From: Tropicimonas sp. IMCC34011
GTDB lineage: Bacteria; Pseudomonadota; Alphaproteobacteria; Rhodobacterales; Rhodobacteraceae
DNA length: 64,000 nucleotides
NCBI RefSeq assembly: GCF_003390865.1
Contig: NZ_QMEJ01000003.1
Coordinates: 1-64,000 of the forward strand
Direction of reading: 5' to 3'
A program made the position numbers and the translations under genes. Within the stretch, counting starts at the first letter, position 1. Each line of letters begins with the position of its first letter. Below, piece by piece: positions 18,350 through 27,099 of the stretch. Below the pieces are notes generated by a model, which was not told where the DNA came from, did no database searches, and worked only from the letters and a program-made list of their open reading frames with translations.

Positions 18350-18425
18350 GGGTTTTCCTGCTTGCCGGGGGGTGGCATATCGCAGTCCATGTAGGGCCCG
18401 CAACGTTCGGGCGAAAGGGGGCGCG

Positions 18426-18869
18426 ATGATCCCGAGATACGGCAGGCCGCCCGTGCGCGGCACGACGTACCGCCTGCGCCCCGGCGCCTATGCGGTTCTG
18501 GTGCGGGGACGGGAGGTCCTTCTGACCGCGACGGACGAGATCCAGTTGCCCGGCGGCGGGATCGATCCGGGAGAGTCCCCCCTGCGCGCGCTGCATCGCG
18601 AGGTGTTCGAGGAAACCGGCTGGTCGCTGTCCGGTCCCAAACGTCTGGGGGCCTTTCGCCGGTTCGTCTGGATGCCCGATTACGGGTTCCACGCCGAGAA
18701 GCTCTGCCACGTCTATGTTGCGCGTCCCGGTCGGTGCCTCGGCCCGCCGACGGAACCAGACCACGTACCGCTCTGGGTGCCGCTGCGCGATGCGGTTGGC
18801 GCGCTCGACAATCCCGGGGACCGCAGCTTCCTCGCCCGGCACCTGGGAAAGGCGGGGCTGGCGGGCTGA
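18426..18869 (+). CDS. Nudix hydrolase
   Basis: A 147-aa single-domain Nudix protein with a clear Nudix box: LPGGGIDPGESPLRALHREV followed by FEETGW, i.e. G-x5-E-x7-RE-x2-EE-x-G. The substrate is unknown. The start ATG at 18426 has a purine-rich ribosome binding site (AAAGGGGG) 4-5 nt upstream. It is divergent from hslO and converges on the response-regulator phosphatase gene with a 3-nt gap. Confidence 0.88.
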   Translation: MIPRYGRPPVRGTTYRLRPGAYAVLVRGREVLLTATDEIQLPGGGIDPGESPLRALHREVFEETGWSLSGPKRLGAFRRFVWMPDYGFHAEKLCHVYVARPGRCLGPPTEPDHVPLWVPLRDAVGALDNPGDRSFLARHLGKAGLAG

Positions 18870-18872
18870 GGA

Positions 18873-20186
18873 TCACGGCGCCTCGTCCGGCCCGCCGAAC
18901 TCGAAAAGAACCGCCGAGACGTCATCGGCGAAATCGCCGTTCCCGATCTCGCCCAGATCCCGGTAGAGCGCCTCCAGGAAGGACGTCCCGGTCAGCGCCG
19001 CATTGAGCCTGATCAGCCTGGCGATGCCCTCCTCCTCGAGCGGCCTGCCGGAACTGTCCTCCCGCTCCGTCATGCCGTCGGACATCAGGAGAAGCCGGTC
19101 GCCCGGCTCGAGTTGCGCGGAGCTTTCGGAGAAATCCGCGTCCGGCAGAAGGCCGACGGGAATGCCGCCATCGCCGATGAACTCGATCTCGCCGCCGGCG
19201 CGCAGAATCGCCGGATGCGGATGCCCGGCCTGCACGAAGCGGAGCGCGCCGCTCGCCCGTTCGATCTCCGCGTAGAGGAAGGTGAAGTAGATCTCAGTCT
19301 GGAGGTCCCTCAGAACGATCGAATTGAGAAGCGCGGCCACCTCCCCAGGCGGACGACCCTTCAGGCGGCCATTCTCGTCCTGCAGCATCGCGATGTTATG
19401 ATCGGTGGCCGTTTCGGAGAGATACCCCGCGAGACGCGCCGTCATGAGCGCCGAGGTCACGCCATGCCCCGCCACGTCGATTGCGAAGAGCCCGATGCAG
19501 CCGGGGCCGGTGGGAAACACGCCGACGAGATCGCCCCCGACATGCCCGCTCGGCCGAAGGAGGAGCGAGACGGAGGAAGTTCCGAATTCCCTGTACCGCT
19601 CCGTCACCAGAGATTGCTGGAGTCGCTTCGCCTCGATCAGGTCGTCATCCAGGGCCTTGTTCAGTGCCTGGATCTCGGCCAGCGTCCTCTCGAGCTGGGC
19701 GTTCTTCCGCGTCAGCTCCCGCTCCATCTCCAGGATCCGGTGCCCGGCATTGAGGCGCGCTCTGAGTTCCGTCGCCTCCACCGGTTTCAGCAGGAAATCG
19801 TCCGCCCCGGCATCGAGGCCCTCCGCGACATCGTGCGCCTCGGTCTTCGAGGTCAGAAGCACGAAGTACCCGTAGGACACCCCTTCCCGGGCGCGGAACC
19901 GGCGGCACAGCTCGGTGCCATCCATCCCCGGCATCATCCAGTCACTCACGACGATGTCCGGCGCCCTGTCATCGCAGAGCTCGATCGCTGCCTCGCCGCT
20001 GTCGGCCTCCCGCACGTCGTAGCCCCATCGCGTCAGCATGGAGGACAGGATCCGGCGCTGGATCGGATCGTCGTCCACCACGAGGACGCAGGCGGGGGAG
20101 GACGTCCCCAGTGCAGGCGCATCGGCCCGAATCTCTATGGAAGGTTGCACGACCCGATCCTTTCGATGGACCGAGTCCTTCCACAT
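18873..20186 (-). CDS. Response regulator fused to PP2C-type (SpoIIE/RsbU) phosphatase
   Basis: A 437-aa protein. Residues ~33-150 are a receiver domain with DDD (38-40), phospho-acceptor Asp82 (VSDWMMPGMDG) and Lys134 (LLKPVEA). A coiled-coil linker (~150-190) leads to a SpoIIE-type PP2C phosphatase domain (~195-430) with GGDLVGVF and the GDRLLLMSDGMTER block. Such proteins dephosphorylate anti-sigma-factor antagonists (STAS proteins) when the receiver is phosphorylated. No STAS gene is adjacent, but a divergent Hpt gene lies 120 nt away, which could feed the receiver. ATG 20186 has AAGGTGG upstream; a GTG some 12 codons later is possible. Confidence 0.9.
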   Translation of the reverse strand: MWKDSVHRKDRVVQPSIEIRADAPALGTSSPACVLVVDDDPIQRRILSSMLTRWGYDVREADSGEAAIELCDDRAPDIVVSDWMMPGMDGTELCRRFRAREGVSYGYFVLLTSKTEAHDVAEGLDAGADDFLLKPVEATELRARLNAGHRILEMERELTRKNAQLERTLAEIQALNKALDDDLIEAKRLQQSLVTERYREFGTSSVSLLLRPSGHVGGDLVGVFPTGPGCIGLFAIDVAGHGVTSALMTARLAGYLSETATDHNIAMLQDENGRLKGRPPGEVAALLNSIVLRDLQTEIYFTFLYAEIERASGALRFVQAGHPHPAILRAGGEIEFIGDGGIPVGLLPDADFSESSAQLEPGDRLLLMSDGMTEREDSSGRPLEEEGIARLIRLNAALTGTSFLEALYRDLGEIGNGDFADDVSAVLFEFGGPDEAP

Positions 20187-20306
20187 CCACCTTAATCGCG
20201 GGTGAAAGGTAGAATGCTCAGCATCCCGGCGCGGGCGGAAACCACTCGTTCATACCTCGGCGCGATCTTCCTCGACCTGTGGGGGGCGGCTGAACGGGGA
20301 CCGTGG

Positions 20307-20639
20307 ATGATCAACTGGGAATGTATTTCGGACCTGCGCAGGGACTTGGGGCAGGACCTGTTCGAGGGCCTCTTGCCGGATATTTTCGCGGATCTGGACA
20401 ACCGCGCATACCAGCTGGAAACGGCGCCGGACGAAGATCTGGCGTTCTTGTTCCACGCCATGAAGGGGTCCGCGCTCAATCTCGGCCTGACCGAGGTGAT
20501 CAAGCTGGCCTCGGCCGGGGAGCGGGATGCGTATAGGCAATGCACTTCAGCGCGGCGCCACGTCGCGCCTTGCCTCGCCGCGCTCGATACCGCGCGGCAA
20601 GCCCTGAGGGAGGAGTTGCTGCGCAGTTCCGCCGCCTGA
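20307..20639 (+). CDS. Hpt (histidine phosphotransfer) domain protein
   Basis: A 110-aa protein that is essentially one Hpt four-helix bundle. The phospho-accepting histidine is His50 in LFHAMKGSALNLGL, matching the HxxKGSxxxxG motif. It would relay phosphate between a hybrid kinase and a receiver. The divergent receiver-phosphatase gene starts 120 nt away and is the obvious candidate partner (inference). The start ATG 20307 fits the domain boundary; in-frame ATGs at 20202 and 20214 would add 31-35 unconserved residues and run into the divergent promoter. Confidence 0.85.
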   Translation: MINWECISDLRRDLGQDLFEGLLPDIFADLDNRAYQLETAPDEDLAFLFHAMKGSALNLGLTEVIKLASAGERDAYRQCTSARRHVAPCLAALDTARQALREELLRSSAA

Positions 20640-20659
20640 TCCGGCACTCTGCCGCGCGC

Positions 20660-21904
20660 TCAGATGACGAACTGGACCATCGTGTCGTCATTCGTGATGT
20701 CCCGCCAGACGAGACCGTTGCCGGCGAGCCGCTCGAAGAAGCGCTCGAAATTGGCGGGGTCGGTGGTTTCGATACCGAGGAGAACGGAGCCGAAGTTGCG
20801 GTTGGACTTCTTGAGATACTCGAAGCGGGCGATGTCATCCTCCGGGCCGAGCAGGTCGAGAAAGTCCCTGAGCGCGCCGGGGCGCTGCGGCATCCGCAGG
20901 ATCAGGTATTTCTTGAGACCCGCATAGCGCTGCGCCCGTTCCTTCACCTCGGGTAGGCGTTCGAAATCGAAATTGCCGCCGGACGTCACGCAGACGATCC
21001 GCCGCCCGCGCACCCAGTCGCCAAGATCGCGAAGCGCATCGACGGACAGCGCGCCCGCAGGCTCCAGAACGATCCCCTCGGCGTTCAGCAGTTCCGAGAT
21101 CGTGATGCAGAGCCGGTTTTCAGGCACCCGCAGGACCTGATCGGGCCGCACGGATGACAGGACCTCGAACGGCCGCGCACCGATCCGCGCGACCGCGGCG
21201 CCGTCCACGAAGCTGTCCACCTGGCTCAACGTCTCGGGCGCGCCGCCCCTTACGGCGGCCGCGAGGCTCGCCGCACCTTCAGGTTCGACGTACCGGATTT
21301 CGATCTCGGGGGCCTCCGCCCGAAGGTAGCGGGTGATGCCGGCGGACAGGCCTCCGCCGCCAACCGGCAGGATCAGCCCGTCAGGGCGTTCGATCTGGCT
21401 CAGGATCTCGGCCGCGACGCTGGCCTGCCCCTCGATCACGTCCGGATCGTCGAAGGGGGACAGGAAATGCCCGCCCTCTGCCGCGCACCACTCCTGCGCC
21501 TCGTCCAGCGTGTCGTCGAAATAATCCCCCGTCATGCGGACTTCGACGTGATCGCCGCCGAGCGTCACCGTCTTGTCGACCTTCTGGCGCGGCGTTGTCA
21601 CCGGCATGAAGATGACCGCACGCACGCCGAAATGCCGGCAGGCATACGCCACGCCCTGCGCGTGGTTCCCGGCGGAGGCGCATACGAACAGGTTCTGCCC
21701 CGGATCGGCCTGCCGTACCTTGCGCATGGCGTTGAAGGCGCCGCGCAGCTTGTAGGAGCGCACCGGCGTCAGGTCCTCGCGCTTCAGCAGGATCTCACCA
21801 CCGAACCGGTCCGACAGATAATCGTTGCGCAGCAGAGGCGTGGGGGGAAAGAGTTCCCGCATCGCGGCCTCTGCGGCCTGCGCACCTTGAATGAAATCGT
21901 CCAT
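20660..21904 (-). CDS. ilvA: Threonine ammonia-lyase (threonine dehydratase)
   Basis: A 414-aa PLP enzyme converting threonine to 2-oxobutyrate, the first step of isoleucine synthesis. The PLP lysine lies in [18 protein letters not shown] (~residue 52), the phosphate-binding loop is VGGGGLSAG and the SxSGGN-type segment is CVTSGGNFD. The C-terminal ~85 residues ([20 protein letters not shown] onward) form a single ACT-like regulatory domain, so this is the short form and not the two-ACT E. coli form. The family includes catabolic and biosynthetic members; the ACT-like tail favours the biosynthetic one. Confidence 0.92.
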   Translation of the reverse strand: MDDFIQGAQAAEAAMRELFPPTPLLRNDYLSDRFGGEILLKREDLTPVRSYKLRGAFNAMRKVRQADPGQNLFVCASAGNHAQGVAYACRHFGVRAVIFMPVTTPRQKVDKTVTLGGDHVEVRMTGDYFDDTLDEAQEWCAAEGGHFLSPFDDPDVIEGQASVAAEILSQIERPDGLILPVGGGGLSAGITRYLRAEAPEIEIRYVEPEGAASLAAAVRGGAPETLSQVDSFVDGAAVARIGARPFEVLSSVRPDQVLRVPENRLCITISELLNAEGIVLEPAGALSVDALRDLGDWVRGRRIVCVTSGGNFDFERLPEVKERAQRYAGLKKYLILRMPQRPGALRDFLDLLGPEDDIARFEYLKKSNRNFGSVLLGIETTDPANFERFFERLAGNGLVWRDITNDDTMVQFVI

Positions 21905-22012
21905 GCAAACCCCGTTAGCACCGCCGGGGCCCGCCCGAAACCGCCTTGCCGCGCCCCATGGGCGGCATTACACCGCTGCCGCCGGATGCAACGAGGAAAG
22001 AGGAAGCCGAAG

Positions 22013-23239
22013 ATGACCGCGCCGAAGAAAGTCGTTCTCGCCTATTCGGGCGGCCTGGACACCTCGATCATCCTGAAATGGTTGCAGACCGAGTATGGTT
22101 GCGAGGTCGTGACCTTCACCGCCGACCTCGGCCAGGGCGAGGAACTGGACCCCGCCCGGCAGAAGGCCGAACTCCTCGGCATCAAGCCCGAGAACATCTT
22201 CATCGAAGACGTGCGCGAGGAATTCGTGCGGGACTTCGTCTTTCCGATGTTCCGCGCCAATGCCGTATATGAGGGGCTTTACCTGCTCGGCACCTCCATC
22301 GCGCGGCCGCTGATCTCCAAGCGCCTCGTCGAGATTGCGGAGGAAACCGGCGCCGATGCAGTCGCCCATGGTGCGACGGGCAAGGGCAACGACCAGGTCC
22401 GCTTCGAGCTGTCCGCCTACGCGCTCAACCCCGATATCAAGGTCATCGCGCCCTGGCGGGAATGGGACCTGTCGAGCCGCACGAAGCTCATCGAGTTCGC
22501 CGAAGCGCACCAGATCCCGATCGCGAAGAACAAGCGCGGCGAGGCGCCGTTCAGTGTCGATGCCAACCTTCTGCACACCTCTTCCGAAGGTCGCGTGCTG
22601 GAGGATCCGGCCGTGGATGCGCCGGATTACGTCTACCAGCGCACGACCCATCCCGAGGACGCACCGAACGAGCCGCAATATGTCGAGATCGGCTTCGAAC
22701 AGGGCGACGCCGTCTCGATCGACGGGCAGCGGATGTCCCCCGCCGAGATCCTCACGAAACTGAACGAGCTGGGCGGCAAGCACGGATGCGGCCGGCTGGA
22801 CCTCGTGGAAGGCCGTTTCGTCGGTATGAAATCCCGCGGGATCTACGAAACGCCCGGCGGCACGCTCCTGCTGGAGGCGCATCGCGGCATCGAGCAGATC
22901 ACGCTCGACCGTGGCGAGGCGCATCTGAAGGACGAGCTGATGCCGCGCTATGCCGAACTGATCTACAATGGGTTCTGGTTCTCGCCCGAGCGCGAGATGC
23001 TGCAGGCCGCCATCGACCGCTCCCAGCGTCACGTAACGGGCACGGTGCGTCTGAAGCTCTACAAGGGGTCCGCGCGCACTGTTGGTCGCTGGTCCGACCA
23101 CAGCCTCTATTCCGAGGCGCACGTCACCTTCGAGGACGACGCGGGCGCCTATGACCAGAAGGACGCGGCGGGCTTCATCCAGCTCAACGCCCTGCGCCTC
23201 AAGCTTCTCGCCGCTCGGGACCGTCGCCTGAAGGGCTGA
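22013..23239 (+). CDS. argG: Argininosuccinate synthase
   Basis: A 408-aa enzyme joining citrulline and aspartate with ATP in arginine synthesis. The N-type ATP pyrophosphatase P-loop is [11 protein letters not shown] (residues ~8-18). Further blocks are [14 protein letters not shown] and [11 protein letters not shown], and the arginine-binding segment [11 protein letters not shown]. The start ATG at 22013 is preceded by GAGGAAAGAGGAAG, a strong ribosome binding site. A stem-loop terminator follows the stop. It is divergent from ilvA. Confidence 0.97.
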   Translation: MTAPKKVVLAYSGGLDTSIILKWLQTEYGCEVVTFTADLGQGEELDPARQKAELLGIKPENIFIEDVREEFVRDFVFPMFRANAVYEGLYLLGTSIARPLISKRLVEIAEETGADAVAHGATGKGNDQVRFELSAYALNPDIKVIAPWREWDLSSRTKLIEFAEAHQIPIAKNKRGEAPFSVDANLLHTSSEGRVLEDPAVDAPDYVYQRTTHPEDAPNEPQYVEIGFEQGDAVSIDGQRMSPAEILTKLNELGGKHGCGRLDLVEGRFVGMKSRGIYETPGGTLLLEAHRGIEQITLDRGEAHLKDELMPRYAELIYNGFWFSPEREMLQAAIDRSQRHVTGTVRLKLYKGSARTVGRWSDHSLYSEAHVTFEDDAGAYDQKDAAGFIQLNALRLKLLAARDRRLKG

Positions 23240-23246
23240 TGCGAAA

Positions 23247-23276
23247 GGGGCGGTCCCCCGAAAGGAACCGCCCCGT
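23247..23276 (+). terminator. Stem-loop after argG
   Basis: GGGGCGGT and ACCGCCCC form a perfect 8-bp stem around a ~12-nt loop, just after the argG stop. The downstream T-tract is weak, so it may need Rho or act mainly as an mRNA 3' end. Confidence 0.55.
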
Positions 23277-23322
23277 CGCTGCGCCGAGGTTGGCGCGGGT
23301 GCTCAAACGTTCAGTCGAGCTC

Positions 23323-23736
23323 TTATTCAGCCGTGATCACGGTGGTGACGAGGTCGCCATCCACGCGGATCGGGCCATCCTCTTCCGCGCCGAGGGTGTA
23401 TTCGAAGATACCCGTCTCGTTGCCGCCGGCCTCGGAGTGGACCATGAGCATCAGCATGTCGCCTGCGGCGACCTCTTCGGTGAGGATCGCGGCAACGTCC
23501 TCGGTCGTGCCCATGCGGATCGGCGCGTGACCGACCACGGGACCGGGTGCCATTTCGGAATCGGTGCGGTGCACGACGAGCCAGCCATTCTCGGCGGCGG
23601 TGATGCTCTCCGCACTCACGACGCCGTTTTCGAGCGGCTGGTCGGATGCGGTGATGGAGGGGGTCATGTCCTCCTGGGCGAACGCGGCGCCCGCGGTGAG
23701 GGTGGCGATTGCGGTGATGGTTGTAAGGCGCATCAT
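23323..23736 (-). CDS. Secreted DUF7282-like protein
   Basis: A 137-aa protein with a signal peptide (MRLTTITAIATLTAGAAFAQ) and a single small domain. Blocks such as ENGWLVVHRT, GPVVGHAPI and a C-terminal DGDLVTTVITAE strand match the domain I know as DUF7282. It is presumably a periplasmic beta-sandwich of unknown function. Two ATGs in tandem (23736 and 23733) are possible starts, with AGGAGA upstream. It lies alone between argG and msrA. Confidence 0.8.
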   Translation of the reverse strand: MMRLTTITAIATLTAGAAFAQEDMTPSITASDQPLENGVVSAESITAAENGWLVVHRTDSEMAPGPVVGHAPIRMGTTEDVAAILTEEVAAGDMLMLMVHSEAGGNETGIFEYTLGAEEDGPIRVDGDLVTTVITAE

Positions 23737-23944
23737 CTGTGATCGTCTCCTGATCTATGTGTCGACCCCCGGCCATCCTGGCCAGCGGCTTGCCCTAAGA
23801 CACGCAGAGCCGCGCAAGGGAGTTGCGCCGGCGCCTTCAACTCTTTCGTGATCGTCACCCTTGCGTGAGTTTCAGGTCGCACTTGTTGCCGTGAGGAGGG
23901 CCGGGCCGCATCTTTCGAGACAAGGAATAAAAGGGAGATACACA

Positions 23945-24604
23945 ATGACCTTCAAACCGCAAATCGCGGCAGCCGCCTTTGCCGCGCTGTCTGGCTTCGC
24001 CGGGCCTGCGCTCGCGCAGCAGACCGAAACCGCCGTCGTCGCCGGGGGATGCTTCTGGTGCGTCGAGGCGGACTTCGAGAAGGTTCAGGGCGTGAGCGAA
24101 GTCGTCTCCGGCTATTCCGGCGGCACGGTGGAGAATCCGACCTACAAGCAGGTGGTGCGAGGCGGCACCGGACATCGGGAAGCGGCGCGGATCGTGTACG
24201 ATCCGGCCCAGATCGACTACGCCACGCTCATCAATCTCTTCCTGCGGTCCGTCGATCCGCTCGATGCGGGCGGTCAGTTCTGCGACAGGGGCGAGAGCTA
24301 CACCACCGCCATCTTCGTTGGGAACGAGGAAGAGCGCCGCATCGCCGAGGAGCAGATCGCCGCGGCGGAGCAGGAACTTGGCAAGGAGATCGTGACGCCG
24401 GTCCTCGATGAGGTCGCGTTCTACGACGCGGAAGATTACCACCAGGATTACTACAAGTCCGACGAGCGTCTTCCGGTGACGTCGGTCGGACTCGCCGTGC
24501 CGAAATCGGTGGCCTACGAGCGCTATCGCAAGGGCTGCGGACGCGACGCGCGCCTCCGGCAGATCTGGGGCGCGGACAATCCCTTCATCAAGGGCGCGTC
24601 CTGA
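23945..24604 (+). CDS. msrA: Peptide methionine sulfoxide reductase MsrA, exported
   Basis: A 219-aa MsrA that reduces methionine-S-sulfoxide in proteins. The active site is [11 protein letters not shown] (catalytic first Cys), with [16 protein letters not shown] and YHQDYY as further family blocks. The N-terminus ([17 protein letters not shown] to ALAQ) is a signal peptide, so this copy should act in the periplasm and would depend on a periplasmic reductant. A resolving cysteine is present near the C-terminus (GCGRDA). ATG 23945 follows AAGGGAGA. A strong terminator follows. Confidence 0.94.
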   Translation: MTFKPQIAAAAFAALSGFAGPALAQQTETAVVAGGCFWCVEADFEKVQGVSEVVSGYSGGTVENPTYKQVVRGGTGHREAARIVYDPAQIDYATLINLFLRSVDPLDAGGQFCDRGESYTTAIFVGNEEERRIAEEQIAAAEQELGKEIVTPVLDEVAFYDAEDYHQDYYKSDERLPVTSVGLAVPKSVAYERYRKGCGRDARLRQIWGADNPFIKGAS

Positions 24605-24626
24605 CCGCCCGCCGCGCCTGACGGAC

Positions 24627-24662
24627 AGGCCCGCGCCGGATGGTCGGCGCGGGCCTTTCTTC
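24627..24662 (+). terminator. Intrinsic terminator after msrA
   Basis: A perfect 12-bp GC-rich stem (AGGCCCGCGCCG / CGGCGCGGGCCT) with a 6-nt loop is followed by TTCTTC. It lies 22 nt after the msrA stop and just before the converging maeB stop, so it may serve both genes. Confidence 0.88.
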
Positions 24663-24669
24663 ATGGCGA

Positions 24670-26934
24670 CTAGGGGGCGACACCGATCTTGCAGGCCGCG
24701 ATGGCAGCCATGTTGTAGATGTCGTTCACGGTGGAACCGGTCGAGCAGATCTGGATCGACGCATCGAGCCCCGCGAGGATCGGGCCCACCACGGTCGCCC
24801 CGGCCATTTCCTGCATCAGCTTGACAGAGATGGACGCCGAGTGCCGCGCGGGCACGACGAGGACGTTCGCGGGCCCGGTCAGCCGGCTGAACGGATAGGC
24901 GCGCATCTGCTCGGGGTTCAGCGCGACGTCCACGGTCATCTCGCCCTCGTACTCGAAATCGACACCCTTTGCGTCGAGCACCTTCGAGGCCAGCGTCATC
25001 TTCTCGGCCCGCTCCGAGACGGGATAGCCGAAGGTCGAGAAGCTGACGAACGCGACGCGCGGCTCGAGACCGAGCCCGCGGGCGACCTCTGCGGCACGCT
25101 GGGCGATGATCGCAAGGTCCTTCTCGTCCGGCCATTCGGCGACGAGGGTATCCGAGATCAGCACGATGCGACCTCGATGAAGAACCGCCGTCACGCCGGC
25201 GACGCCGGCCGCCGTCGTCGTGTCGTAGACCATAGAAATCTGCCGGAGCGCGTGGGCCGACTTGCGGGTGGCGCCCGTCACGAGGCCGTCGCCGTGACCA
25301 TGGGCCAGCATCAGGGCCGAGAAGACATGCCGGTCCCGCGCGGCGAGGCGGTGGACGTCCTGCGCATCGTAGCCCTGCCGCTGGAGCCGCTCGTAGAGGA
25401 AGGACTTGTAGGTATCGAGATGCCGCGTGTTGGCGGCGTTCACCACCTCCAGCTCACGGACGGCTTCGCCGAGGCCCGCCGTCTCCAGCTTCTCCCGGAC
25501 GTCAGGCTCGCGCCCGACGACCAGCGCCTTGCCGAGACCGGCGCGCTGATAGGCGATCGCGGCGCGCAACACCCGAAGATCGTCTCCCTCCGCGAAGATC
25601 ATCCGCGCCTGCGCCGCGCGTGCCCGTGCCGCGATGGAGGACAGGACCGAGGCGGTCGGGTCCATCCGGGCCTGTAGCGTGTGGCGATAGCCGTCCATGT
25701 CGACGATGGGGCGGCGGGCGACACGGGTTGCCATGCCCGCTTCCGCGACGGCCGGCGGCACACGCCAGATCAGACGGGGATCGAACGGCGTGGGAATGAT
25801 GTAATCGCGACCGAAGGAGAGCTTGCGCCCGTAGGCGATGGCAACCTCGTCGGGGACGTCCTCCCGCGCGAGTTCCGCCAGAGCCTCGGCGCAGGCGATC
25901 TTCATCTCGTCGTTGATCGCCGTCGCGTTGATGTCGAGCGCACCGCGAAAGAGGTAGGGAAACCCGAGGACGTTGTTGACCTGGTTGGGATAATCCGAGC
26001 GGCCAGTCGCGACGATTGCGTCGGGTCGGACCTCGTGAGCATCCTCGGCGGTGATTTCGGGATCGGGATTCGCCATCGCGAAGATCACCGGGTTCTCCGC
26101 CATGCTGGCGACCATTTGCTGTGTCACCGCACCTTTGACGGACACCCCGAGAAACACGTCCGCCCCGTCCATCGCCTCTTCGAGAGTGCGCAGGTCGGTC
26201 CGCGCGGCATGGGCGCTCTTCCACTGGTTCATGCCGTCCGTGCGCCCCTGGTAGATGACGCCCTTCGTATCGCACATGATGCAATTGTCGTGCTTCGCGC
26301 CCATTGCCTTGATCAGTTCGAGGCAGGCGATCCCCGCCGCACCCGCACCGTTCAGGACGATGCGGCACTCCTCCAGCTTCTTGCCGGTCAGATGCAGCGC
26401 ATTGATGAGGCCGGCCGCACAGATCACGGCGGTGCCGTGCTGGTCGTCATGGAAGACGGGGATGTCCATCTCTTCCTTGAGGCGCTGCTCGATGATGAAG
26501 CACTCGGGCGCCTTGATGTCTTCGAGGTTGATGCCGCCGAAGGAGGGACCCATCAGCTTCACCGCCGCGATGAACGCCTCCGGATCCTCCGTATCGAGTT
26601 CCAGGTCTATGGAGTTCACGTCGGCGAAGCGTTTGAAGAGGACGGACTTGCCTTCCATCACCGGCTTCGAGGCGAGAGCGCCGAGGTTTCCGAGGCCGAG
26701 AACGGCCGTACCGTTCGAGATGACGGCGACGAGGTTGCCCTTGGCCGTGTAGTCGTAGGCGGTCTCGGGGTTCGCCGCGATCTCCTCGCACGGCACGGCG
26801 ACACCCGGAGAATAGGCGAGCGAGAGGTCCCGCTGCGTGGTCATCGGCACCGTGGCGTTGATTTCGAGCTTGCCGGGCACCGGCTCGAGGTGAAACGTCA
26901 GTGCCTCTTCGCGCGTGATCCTCGATTTCGACAT
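24670..26934 (-). CDS. maeB: NADP-dependent malic enzyme with phosphotransacetylase-like domain
   Basis: A 754-aa protein. Residues ~1-430 form the malic enzyme (SPGVAVPC, the catalytic-Lys region NLVAVISNGTAVLGLG, a metal-site block FHDDQHGTA and the nucleotide site VLNGAGAAGIA). Residues ~430-750 resemble phosphate acetyltransferase and are usually regulatory in MaeB. It decarboxylates malate to pyruvate and makes NADPH. The start is ATG 26934 (MSKSRITREEA); the longer frame runs into the divergent mutS region. It is divergent from mutS across 165 nt. Confidence 0.95.
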   Translation of the reverse strand: MSKSRITREEALTFHLEPVPGKLEINATVPMTTQRDLSLAYSPGVAVPCEEIAANPETAYDYTAKGNLVAVISNGTAVLGLGNLGALASKPVMEGKSVLFKRFADVNSIDLELDTEDPEAFIAAVKLMGPSFGGINLEDIKAPECFIIEQRLKEEMDIPVFHDDQHGTAVICAAGLINALHLTGKKLEECRIVLNGAGAAGIACLELIKAMGAKHDNCIMCDTKGVIYQGRTDGMNQWKSAHAARTDLRTLEEAMDGADVFLGVSVKGAVTQQMVASMAENPVIFAMANPDPEITAEDAHEVRPDAIVATGRSDYPNQVNNVLGFPYLFRGALDINATAINDEMKIACAEALAELAREDVPDEVAIAYGRKLSFGRDYIIPTPFDPRLIWRVPPAVAEAGMATRVARRPIVDMDGYRHTLQARMDPTASVLSSIAARARAAQARMIFAEGDDLRVLRAAIAYQRAGLGKALVVGREPDVREKLETAGLGEAVRELEVVNAANTRHLDTYKSFLYERLQRQGYDAQDVHRLAARDRHVFSALMLAHGHGDGLVTGATRKSAHALRQISMVYDTTTAAGVAGVTAVLHRGRIVLISDTLVAEWPDEKDLAIIAQRAAEVARGLGLEPRVAFVSFSTFGYPVSERAEKMTLASKVLDAKGVDFEYEGEMTVDVALNPEQMRAYPFSRLTGPANVLVVPARHSASISVKLMQEMAGATVVGPILAGLDASIQICSTGSTVNDIYNMAAIAACKIGVAP

Positions 26935-27099
26935 TGGCCTACCGGCTCCTCCCATCGGTGCTCAGGACCACCGTCATACCGCAGATCGGCCGTCGGGGAA
27001 GGCACTTATCTCGTGCCGACATAGCCAGAAATCGCGTGTGATGCCTTCAAACCGGAAGCCGGGACGCGGTAAGGTGCGCCTCGCTGCAATGGAGGCGAG

